Shown here one piece after another: positions 1-5,394 of a stretch of 7,366 nt of DNA. This stretch comes from Bacteroidales bacterium UBA7574 (lineage in GTDB: Bacteria; Bacteroidota; Bacteroidia; Bacteroidales; Paludibacteraceae): NCBI GenBank assembly GCA_002479035.1, contig DLLA01000198.1:2432-9797 (forward strand), in the 5' to 3' direction. The notes beneath the pieces were generated by a model. The model saw only the letters and a list, made by a program, of their open reading frames with translations. It had not been told where the DNA came from and ran no database searches. The position numbers were made by a program, and so were the translations under genes. The number at the start of each line of letters is the position of its first letter. The first letter of the stretch is position 1.

Positions 1-33
1 CATACTAATCACATACTAATCGCATACTAAAAC
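1..33. repeat. 11-nt tandem repeat, about 3 units, at window edge
   Basis: Two full units, CATACTAATCA and CATACTAATCG, are followed by a decayed third, CATACTAAAAC. The array begins at the first base of the window, so it may continue to the left. It lies in non-coding DNA downstream of truA. A period of 11 nt also occurs in the array at 4677-4720, although the unit sequence differs. The function is unknown. Confidence 0.8.
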
Positions 34-223
34 TTCAACTTTATCAGCACTATTACAACAGGAAAAATGGGTCATATATTGGCGATATTTGAGAATAATT
101 GTTGATAATTCGTGGAGTGTATTTATTATTTTTGCATTTAATAGCAAATGGGGTTGAGGGAGAAATTGCAGAGAAATGTATGGGGTGTGGGAGTGGTTGG
201 GGATGTGAAAAAAGAGGCGTGCG
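34..223. other. Non-coding, AT-rich stretch downstream of truA
   Basis: No credible gene is seen on either strand here. The only open frames are tails of frames antisense to or shifted within truA. Just past the truA stop the minus strand is pyrimidine-rich with a run of six T at about 208-213, but I find no good hairpin before it, so I do not call a terminator. A plus-strand TATTTTTG at 127-134 fits the Bacteroidota -7 consensus, but it has no good partner element and no gene to serve. Confidence 0.6.
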
Positions 224-1021
224 CTATTGCTGTATGAAGATGTCCTCGGGATAGGCGACGCGGGTGAGGTAGAGTCCGTCGGCAGGAGCGGATTCGCCTG
301 CGCTGCAACGGTTCTTGTCGGCGATGATGGTGAGGAAATCATCCTCGGAAATTTTGCCCCGTCCCACATCGAACAGCGTGCCGACAATGGCACGTACCAT
401 ATCGCGGAGGAAGCGATTGGCGGTGATAGTGAAAACAGCGTGGTGTCCGTCCCCGCTGACAGACCACTCGGCTTGCGAAATGTCGCAGAAGGTGGTCTTG
501 ACATCGGTGTGCGTTCTGCTGAACGACATAAAGTCCTGACGACCAAGCAGATGAGTGGCTGCGCGATTCATAGCGTCGAAGTCCAGTCCCGGGCGTACCG
601 AGGTGGCGAGATTGACAAGGAACGGGTCTTTGTAATCGACAGTATGGTACTCGTAAGTGCGGCTGACGGCATCAAAACGTGCATGGGCGTCTTCCCGTAC
701 GGGCACGATAGCATGCACGGCAATCGAGTCGGGGAGCAACCCGTTCAGGCGCATGATGACCCCATTGACGGCGTATTGCCAGTCGTCGCCTGTCAGCCCC
801 TCCTGTTGGGGAGGTACGGCGGGTCCGTTGAAATGGGCATACATCTCGCGGGCGTGTACGCCTGCATCAGTGCGCCCCGCAAAAGTGAGTACCACATCGC
901 GCCTGAGAATAGTGGAGAAAGCATGCTCCATCACCTCCTGCACCGTCACTGCCCCACTGCTCTGCCGTTGCGAGCCGTGGAAAAGGGTGCCCTTGTATGA
1001 AAAGCGGACGAAGTAACGCAT
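224..1021 (-). CDS. truA: tRNA pseudouridine(38-40) synthase TruA
   Basis: TruA converts uridines 38, 39 and 40 of the tRNA anticodon arm to pseudouridine in the cytoplasm. The 265-aa product is of normal family length. The signature GRTDAGVHA is at residues 49-57, with catalytic Asp52. DAHARF (111-116) and RTYEY (121-125) give the active-site tyrosine region, Tyr123 matching E. coli Tyr118. FLRDMVRAIVG (204-214) and GLYLTRVAYP (249-258) complete the C-terminal half. The start MRYFVRFSYKGT is typical, so the ATG at 1021 is well supported although no Shine-Dalgarno precedes it. One oddity: the usual GWQ after the first strand reads GSQ (residues 16-18), a difference explained by one base (TGG to TCG). 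The gene is last in its run, 71 nt after the upstream flippase gene, and may be co-transcribed with it. Confidence 0.97.
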   Translation of the reverse strand: MRYFVRFSYKGTLFHGSQRQSSGAVTVQEVMEHAFSTILRRDVVLTFAGRTDAGVHAREMYAHFNGPAVPPQQEGLTGDDWQYAVNGVIMRLNGLLPDSIAVHAIVPVREDAHARFDAVSRTYEYHTVDYKDPFLVNLATSVRPGLDFDAMNRAATHLLGRQDFMSFSRTHTDVKTTFCDISQAEWSVSGDGHHAVFTITANRFLRDMVRAIVGTLFDVGRGKISEDDFLTIIADKNRCSAGESAPADGLYLTRVAYPEDIFIQQ

Positions 1022-1043
1022 ACATTAAATAACCATTAAAACA

Positions 1044-1062
1044 TTAATTACCATGTAATTAA
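1044..1062. repeat. Perfect 8-bp AT-rich inverted repeat in the flippase-truA gap
   Basis: Arms TTAATTAC (1044-1051) and GTAATTAA (1055-1062) are separated by CAT. Around them sit AACCATTAA-like direct repeats at about 1031-1039 and 1061-1069, with AACATTAA between. The stem is weak as RNA, having only one G-C pair per arm, so a protein-binding operator or plain spacer decay are both possible. No promoter matching the Bacteroidota consensus is seen beside it. Confidence 0.45.
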
Positions 1063-1092
1063 CCATTAATTTCGCTACGTGTGTTGTATTCG

Positions 1093-2595
1093 TTATTTAT
1101 GTAACTTTGTTGTTACGAAATTCTTGACTTGCTCATTGATTTCGGGGCTGAATTGCCCGAACCATGCCACAGCGCAGCCCGTGCCTACCAGTATCAATGT
1201 GCGGGCGATGCTGCTGAGCCATATATTGCATGTCGGCAGGTAGTGCTGCCACAGGTAGTTCAACAGCAGGATTCCACCCAATAGCAGCAGCGTCTTCACG
1301 TGCTGACGGGAGAAGATTCGTATGCGCAATGCCACGCGCACCGTGAGGATTGCCAGGGCATAATAGAGGACATTCGACAGCAATGTGCTGACGGCAGCCC
1401 CGTTCATCCCGTAGCGCGGAATGAGGTAGTTGTTGAGTGCTATGGCACTGATTGTCAGAATAAAAGACAGGACGAGCGAGAATACATAGTACCGCGAGTA
1501 ACTGATAGCGGACAAGCAGAAACTGAACGTGGCGGTGATTATTTGGCACACGCCGAGCACGAGCACCACCATACGTGCGGTGGCGTAGGTGTCTCCGTTG
1601 GGCAGAATGTGGAATATCAGGTCGATATTCAGCCATATCAGGCAGAATATCAAGCCCCCGACCAGCAGCAGGTTCTGGCTCACCTGTTGCATGAGGTGGG
1701 CGGTCTCCGTGTGGTTCTGCTCCTTGATGGACGCCGCCAACTGAGGTGCCGCAATCGCTGTCACGGAGCGGTAGGGGATACTCACCATCACCGCGATATA
1801 TGTAGCAATGGCGTATATGCCCGTGAAGTTAAGCCCCATCTTGGCGGTGATGAAGAACGACGAGAGGGTAGGGGCGAGTGCCGATGCCAACGCCGAGATA
1901 ATCAGGAACCCCGTATAGAAGAGGTACTGCCGCACCAGCGGTCTGTGCGTGCGCATGAACGTCCAATCGGGGCGGAGTGACACGTCCCCCATCGAGAACA
2001 GATACACCATATTGCACAATGCCGCCGACGCATACACACCGCACAGTGCGACCACAAAACCGTCCATGGTCAGCACACGGAAGGCGTACAGCAGATACAC
2101 CGCCAGCAGTCCCACACGGGTCACAAACTCCCTGACCGCCCTCGGCACCACGATGCGCATACGCACATTGGCATTGGTCTCGAAGATAGTCTGGTAGAGC
2201 AGGAAGAACGCCATCGGCAGCACGAAATAGTAGTAGTCCACAAACTCGGGACTCTTCTCGCCAAACCACTGACTGAGAGGCACATGGCACGCCCAATAGA
2301 TGAGCGCAAACACCGCAAACCCCACCAGTGGCACTACCATGGTCCAAAAGAAAAAACCGTTGTCCCTGTGCTCTTTGTCCTTGAAATACGGGTAAAAACG
2401 AATAATGGACGACGACGTCCCCAACTGCGCAAGGCTCACAAACAGCGTGGCAGCGTCAATCAGCACTCGTGCCAGCCCGATTTCCTCGGCGGTGAGGAAG
2501 CGCGTCAGCACGAAGAACGTAGTAACAAAGCCCACCGCAACGCCTGCATACGTCACGATGGTGCCTTTGATGCTCTGCCTTGCTATGATGCCCAT
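1093..2595 (-). CDS. Polysaccharide/O-antigen flippase-like membrane protein (COG2244, MOP superfamily)
   Basis: A 500-aa integral membrane protein of the Wzx/RfbX kind, likely moving a lipid-linked glycan across the inner membrane; the substrate cannot be told. The N-terminus (MGIIARQSIKGTIVTYAGVAVG) runs into the first membrane helix, as is usual in Bacteroidota members. About 12-14 hydrophobic segments are visible, for example around 12-31, 83-101, 122-137, 161-178, 180-200, 225-248, 257-273, 308-331, 341-363, 368-388, 400-420, 434-450 and 462-480. RYGMNGAA (394-401) in the C-terminal half is common in this family. The ATG at 2595 is the natural start and has no Shine-Dalgarno. No glycosyltransferase or polymerase gene lies nearby, so this is an orphan flippase among housekeeping genes. 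It follows the FKBP lipoprotein gene by 62 nt, and that gap contains an inverted repeat. Confidence 0.88.
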   Translation of the reverse strand: MGIIARQSIKGTIVTYAGVAVGFVTTFFVLTRFLTAEEIGLARVLIDAATLFVSLAQLGTSSSIIRFYPYFKDKEHRDNGFFFWTMVVPLVGFAVFALIYWACHVPLSQWFGEKSPEFVDYYYFVLPMAFFLLYQTIFETNANVRMRIVVPRAVREFVTRVGLLAVYLLYAFRVLTMDGFVVALCGVYASAALCNMVYLFSMGDVSLRPDWTFMRTHRPLVRQYLFYTGFLIISALASALAPTLSSFFITAKMGLNFTGIYAIATYIAVMVSIPYRSVTAIAAPQLAASIKEQNHTETAHLMQQVSQNLLLVGGLIFCLIWLNIDLIFHILPNGDTYATARMVVLVLGVCQIITATFSFCLSAISYSRYYVFSLVLSFILTISAIALNNYLIPRYGMNGAAVSTLLSNVLYYALAILTVRVALRIRIFSRQHVKTLLLLGGILLLNYLWQHYLPTCNIWLSSIARTLILVGTGCAVAWFGQFSPEINEQVKNFVTTKLHK

Positions 2596-2608
2596 AGGGG
2601 AGATACTA

Positions 2609-2644
2609 TTAGTCCAATCAGCCTACTATGACCAATTGGACTAA
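2609..2644 (-). promoter_or_regulatory. 10-bp perfect inverted repeat before the flippase start
   Basis: Arms TTAGTCCAAT (2609-2618) and ATTGGACTAA (2635-2644) enclose a 16-nt loop that itself contains part of a CCAATTGG palindrome (2632-2639). In minus-strand RNA the hairpin ends 13 nt before the flippase ATG. There is no T-run after it, so a classic intrinsic terminator is unlikely. A leader hairpin that dampens flippase expression, or a binding site for a dimeric regulator, would both fit. Confidence 0.45.
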
Positions 2645-2657
2645 CAGGATAATCATC

Positions 2658-3914
2658 TTACTTCTCAATCTCCAGCAACTCTACGTCGAATATCAGGGTA
2701 GAGTAGGGCGGGATGTTGCCTGCCTGTTGTGCGCCGTAGCCCAACTCCTGCGGGATATAGAAGCGGAACTTGCTGCCGACGGGCATCAGTTGCACGCCTT
2801 CCGTCCAGCCTTTGATGACTTGGTTCAAGCCGAAAGTGATAGGTTCGCCGCGCTCAACGCTGCTGTCGAACACCGTACCGTCAATCAATGTGCCGTGATA
2901 GTGCACCTTCACGCGGTCGGTAGCACTCGGTTTCTTGCCCTTGCCCATCTTGATGACCTCGTATTGCAGACCGCTCTCGGTGGTGATGACACCCTCGCGC
3001 AGACCGTTCTCAACGAGGAACTTCTCACCTTCCTCTTTCACGGTGCCGTACTTGATGGTGTTCATCGTGTTCTGTATGTACTCGCCTGCCTCTTCGCCGG
3101 TCATCTGCTCGGTGTAACCAAGCAAACCGTTGATAAAGCCTTGCTTGATAAGGGCAAAGTCGGTGCTCAGGCTTGGCTCGCCTATCAGACCGCCTGCCTC
3201 TTGCTCTTTGATGTTCTTACCAATCTGCTCGCCCATGTTCACCAGTTGCGGGTTCTTCACATGGCTCTTCAATCCCTTGTTGACATTCTCGATAAACTCT
3301 TTCTTCTGCTCGCCCGTAGTGTCTGTGGCAAGGATGTAACGTGCCACCTCGTCACCGTTCAGGTAGCCGAATGCGTAGTTCAGACTGTCGTTCTGGTTGT
3401 TCAATGCGATGACTTTCACAGCCTTGCCGCATTTCGCCTTGATGACCTTGCCTGCTTTTTCTCCGTCCGCAGCGGTGCGCGATGCCTGGTATTGGCTCTG
3501 GAAATAGTCACGTGCCTCGTCGCCTTTCATCACCACGGTATCGTGGTGCAGACCGTTCACCAATCCTTGGAAGAACACTTTCTCGTTCAGTGTCCATGCC
3601 TCGTTGTCTGCCAGACCGGTGCTCTCCGAACTCTTGATGGCCTGACCGATGTTCCTGCCCACACCGGCAGCCTCGCTCAGTTCCTCAATCTTGCCGTCGT
3701 AACCGCGCTGCAATGCGTCAATAAACTCGTTCACAGTCTCTTCCGACGAGTCGTTGCGCAACTGGTACATCTTCATCTGACTGCCGTTCACCAGTCCGAG
3801 TGCGTAGTTCATACTATCATTTTGGTTGTTCAGTGCAACCGTCTTTGCCTCGTACGTATTGCCGCACGAAATCATTGCCATTGCGGCAACGACGAGAATA
3901 GATGCTTTCTTCAT
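2658..3914 (-). CDS. FKBP-type peptidyl-prolyl isomerase lipoprotein with duplicated N-terminal domain
   Basis: This protein catalyses cis-trans isomerisation of X-Pro bonds, probably while anchored in the envelope. The 418-aa product begins with a lipoprotein signal peptide ([17 protein letters not shown], lipid-modified Cys17). Two copies of the FKBP N-terminal domain follow, about 26-142 and 168-285. Each opens with the near-identical [14 protein letters not shown] (from 27 and from 170), a clear internal duplication. The FKBP catalytic domain spans about 325-416 and keeps all FKBP12-type pocket residues: Tyr339, Phe349-Asp350, Phe361, Val366-Ile367, Trp370, Tyr393, Ile401 and Phe409. The ATG at 3914 is chosen because it gives the signal peptide. 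The catalytic domain is very like that of fklB, which lies 24 nt upstream, so the pair arose by tandem duplication and is probably co-transcribed. The second N-terminal copy may serve dimerisation or client binding. Confidence 0.95.
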   Translation of the reverse strand: MKKASILVVAAMAMISCGNTYEAKTVALNNQNDSMNYALGLVNGSQMKMYQLRNDSSEETVNEFIDALQRGYDGKIEELSEAAGVGRNIGQAIKSSESTGLADNEAWTLNEKVFFQGLVNGLHHDTVVMKGDEARDYFQSQYQASRTAADGEKAGKVIKAKCGKAVKVIALNNQNDSLNYAFGYLNGDEVARYILATDTTGEQKKEFIENVNKGLKSHVKNPQLVNMGEQIGKNIKEQEAGGLIGEPSLSTDFALIKQGFINGLLGYTEQMTGEEAGEYIQNTMNTIKYGTVKEEGEKFLVENGLREGVITTESGLQYEVIKMGKGKKPSATDRVKVHYHGTLIDGTVFDSSVERGEPITFGLNQVIKGWTEGVQLMPVGSKFRFYIPQELGYGAQQAGNIPPYSTLIFDVELLEIEK

Positions 3915-3923
3915 ATCTCTATT

Positions 3924-3943
3924 ATTAATTATTAACTGTTACT
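3924..3943. repeat. Short 7-nt tandem repeat in the fklB/FKBP junction
   Basis: Units ATTAATT, ATTAACT and a decayed GTTACT fill most of the 24-nt gap and run over the fklB stop codon (3939-3941). The 15-mer TATTAATTATTAACT at 3923-3937 recurs exactly at 4742-4756. On the minus strand it sits just before the FKBP lipoprotein start, so the leader there is AT-rich and unstructured, as is usual in Bacteroidota. Confidence 0.55.
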
Positions 3944-4526
3944 CATTAATTCCCAACAACTCCACTGTAAATATCAGCGCAGCATAGGGCGGGATACTGC
4001 CTGCTGCACCTTGTGCGCCGTAGCCCAACTGATAGGGGATATACAGTTTGTACTTGCTGCCTATCGACATCAGTTGCAGACCCTCGGTCCAGCCCTTTAT
4101 CACTTGGTTCAGCCTAAACGAAATCGGCTCGCCGCGCTTATACGAACTATCAAAAACTGTGCCATCCACCAATGTGCCCTCATAGTGCACCTTCACAGTG
4201 TCTGTGGCTTTCGGCTTCTGACCTATCGTAGCCTCCAATACCTCGTATTGCAGACCGCTCGGTGTCACCTTCACGCCCTCGCGTTTGGCGTTCTCGGCGA
4301 GGAACTTCTCCCCGTCAGCCTTTGCCTGACCGGCAATCTTCTGTTCCAGTTCGGTGAAGAACTGGTTCAGCAACTGTTGTGCTTCCGAATACGTAATTTC
4401 GGGTTTCTGTTTCTCTAAAACGTGCTCAATACCCTTTGCCAGGTCTGCATAGTTGAGGTTCTCAACACCGCTGCTGAGCAACTGCTGACCCATCGAGAGT
4501 CCGAGTGCATAACTGATTTTGTCCAT
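3939..4526 (-). CDS. fklB: FKBP-type peptidyl-prolyl cis-trans isomerase (FklB/Mip family)
   Basis: A 195-aa prolyl isomerase with no signal peptide, so presumably cytoplasmic and acting in protein folding. A single FKBP N-terminal helical domain occupies about 1-90 (it starts MDKISYALGLSMGQ and includes a linker helix with DGEKFLAENAKREGV at 71-85). The catalytic domain spans about 100-193 and keeps the full pocket: Tyr115, Phe125-Asp126, Phe137, Val142-Ile143, Trp146, Tyr169, Ile178 and Phe186. The ATG at 4526 begins directly with the conserved N-terminal motif and has no Shine-Dalgarno. It lies first in the left-hand gene run, after a 253-nt repeat-rich spacer that must hold its promoter if it is not read through from ribE. 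The downstream FKBP lipoprotein is a close paralog with an extra N-terminal domain. The symbol is by family resemblance. Confidence 0.94.
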   Translation of the reverse strand: MDKISYALGLSMGQQLLSSGVENLNYADLAKGIEHVLEKQKPEITYSEAQQLLNQFFTELEQKIAGQAKADGEKFLAENAKREGVKVTPSGLQYEVLEATIGQKPKATDTVKVHYEGTLVDGTVFDSSYKRGEPISFRLNQVIKGWTEGLQLMSIGSKYKLYIPYQLGYGAQGAAGSIPPYAALIFTVELLGINE

Positions 4527-4566
4527 ATCTTATTTGTTTATTTGTTGTCTTGTTTTTGTCAATGGC

Positions 4567-4632
4567 AAATTCTGCAGGCTGCCAAAGTAAATTCTATGGG
4601 CTGCCAAAGTAAATACCGTATGCTGCAATTAT
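4567..4632. repeat. 22-nt tandem repeat, about 2.7 units, upstream of fklB
   Basis: Units lie at 4567-4588 and 4589-4610, with a degraded third at 4611-4632. The 16-mer GGCTGCCAAAGTAAAT is identical at 4577-4592 and 4599-4614. The period of 22 nt places the copies on the same face of the DNA helix, about two turns apart, which suits an operator bound by a multimeric regulator. The array ends 40 nt before the fklB start. Each full copy contains, on the minus strand, TTACTTTG, one base off the Bacteroidota -7 consensus TAnnTTTG. Confidence 0.75.
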
Positions 4633-4637
4633 TAAAA
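4605..4637 (-). promoter_or_regulatory. Weak candidate promoter for fklB
   Basis: On the minus strand, TTACTTTG (4612-4605) is one mismatch from the Bacteroidota -7 element TAnnTTTG. A TTTT at 4637-4634 is one mismatch from the -33 TTTG, with a 21-nt gap that falls in the accepted range. The start would fall about 70 nt before the fklB ATG, just ahead of the next copy of the 22-nt repeat. Two mismatches in AT-rich DNA make this only a suggestion. Confidence 0.2.
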
Positions 4638-4676
4638 TCCGATAATATCTTCTCTCTGTCTTTCCCGTGTCAAACA

Positions 4677-4720
4677 GCAAGGGATGAGCAAGGGATACGC
4701 AACCCATACGCAAGGGATAC
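4677..4720. repeat. 11-nt tandem repeat, 4 units, in the ribE-fklB spacer
   Basis: Four contiguous units read GCAAGGGATGA, GCAAGGGATAC, GCAACCCATAC and GCAAGGGATAC. The third differs from its neighbours by GGG to CCC. The unit length matches the array at 1-33. The array is in non-coding DNA between two probable transcription units. The role is unknown; slipped-strand expansion or a helical-phase binding array are possible. Confidence 0.8.
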
Positions 4721-4742
4721 AAACCGGATTTCTTTAATGCCT

Positions 4743-4769
4743 ATTAATTATTAACTATTAACTATTACT
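4743..4769. repeat. 7-nt tandem repeat after ribE
   Basis: Units ATTAATT, ATTAACT, ATTAACT and a shortened ATTACT run directly up to the hairpin at the ribE stop. The first 15 nt of the site (TATTAATTATTAACT, 4742-4756) are identical to the fklB/FKBP junction at 3923-3937, which suggests a spacer motif used repeatedly in this genome. Confidence 0.65.
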
Positions 4770-4770
4770 A

Positions 4771-4796
4771 TGCAAACGCTTAGCAAAGCGTTTGCA
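4771..4796 (-). terminator. 11-bp perfect hairpin spanning the ribE stop codon
   Basis: TGCAAACGCTT (4771-4781) and AAGCGTTTGCA (4786-4796) pair perfectly around a 4-nt loop. In the mRNA the stem is formed by the last ribE codons (Met-Gln-Thr-Leu-Cys), the stop TAA and the first nine bases after it. No T-run follows; the next bases are TAGTAATAG. It may be a terminator of non-classical type or a 3'-end protecting stem. Because it holds coding bases and the stop codon, translation to the end of ribE would open it. Confidence 0.45.
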
Positions 4797-5394
4797 TCCT
4801 TGCAATGTACTTCCCTATAATATCAAATTCCAAATTCACCACGCTCCCCACCTCAATGTATTTGAAGTTGGTCTCCTCGTGGGTGTAGGGGATGATGCAC
4901 ACGCTCACGTACCCTTTCTCGTCCTGCACGTCGGGTTCGCACACGGTCAGGCTCACCCCGTTGATGCAGATAGAACCCTTATCCACAGCCAGATAGCCGC
5001 GGCGTGCCATCTCTTTGCTTGTCGCGTATTCAAACCGGTAATACCAACTGCCTTCGGTCTCCTTTACCTCAATGCAACGTGCCGTTTGGTCCACGTGCCC
5101 CTGCACGATATGTCCGTCCAACCGCTCGTTGAGCAGCATTGAACGCTCCACATTCACCCAGTCACCCTCGCGCAACAGACCCAGATTGCTCCTTACCAGC
5201 GTCTCCTGCATCGCGGTAACGGTGTACAGGTCGCCCTCTATCTTCACCACGGTCAGGCACACGCCGTTGTGGGCTATCGATTGGTCGATGCTAAGCGCGT
5301 CCTTATACGGATTGCGCAGCGTAAAATGCTTGTTACCAAGTTCTTGCTCAATCTTAACGACCTGAGCCATGGTCTCTACGATTCCTGAAAACAT
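4780..5394 (-). CDS. ribE: Riboflavin synthase, alpha chain
   Basis: This enzyme forms riboflavin and a pyrimidinedione by dismutation of two 6,7-dimethyl-8-ribityllumazine molecules, the last step of the pathway. The 204-aa product has the expected two lumazine-binding barrels. The first covers about 1-87, starting MFSGIVET with AHNGVCLTV at 41-49. The second covers about 97-185, with GHIVQGHVD at 94-102 and KGSICINGVSLTV at 139-151. The ATG at 5394 is chosen because the family begins MF[ST]GIVE; an upstream TTG at 5403 is in frame but adds three unconserved residues. The start lies inside the end of the flippase gene, so translation is probably coupled. No FMN riboswitch precedes it, since the upstream DNA is coding, and no other rib gene is in the window. 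The E. coli name is ribC. Confidence 0.96.
   Translation of the reverse strand: MFSGIVETMAQVVKIEQELGNKHFTLRNPYKDALSIDQSIAHNGVCLTVVKIEGDLYTVTAMQETLVRSNLGLLREGDWVNVERSMLLNERLDGHIVQGHVDQTARCIEVKETEGSWYYRFEYATSKEMARRGYLAVDKGSICINGVSLTVCEPDVQDEKGYVSVCIIPYTHEETNFKYIEVGSVVNLEFDIIGKYIARMQTLC

Noticed and set aside
1..33. CRISPR array
   Set aside because: The repeats are 11 nt and contiguous with no spacers.
101..134. Plus-strand promoter (GTTG, 22-nt gap, TATTTTTG)
   Set aside because: The -7 part matches but the upstream part has a mismatch and a slightly long gap, and it would read only antisense to truA. Chance in AT-rich DNA is the simpler view.
16..546. Minus-strand open frame of 176 codons ending near the left edge
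   Set aside because: Its first two thirds overlap truA in another frame and the rest is low-complexity translation of the AT-rich spacer and tandem repeat.
227..1000. Plus-strand open frame of 257 codons across truA
   Set aside because: It is fully antisense to truA, whose motifs are unambiguous; the translation shows no family features.
2628..3935. Plus-strand open frame of 435 codons covering the FKBP lipoprotein gene
   Set aside because: It lies exactly antisense to a gene with clear domains and signal peptide, its translation is rich in Leu/Val/His/Cys in no domain pattern, and it has no start context. It is a codon-bias shadow.
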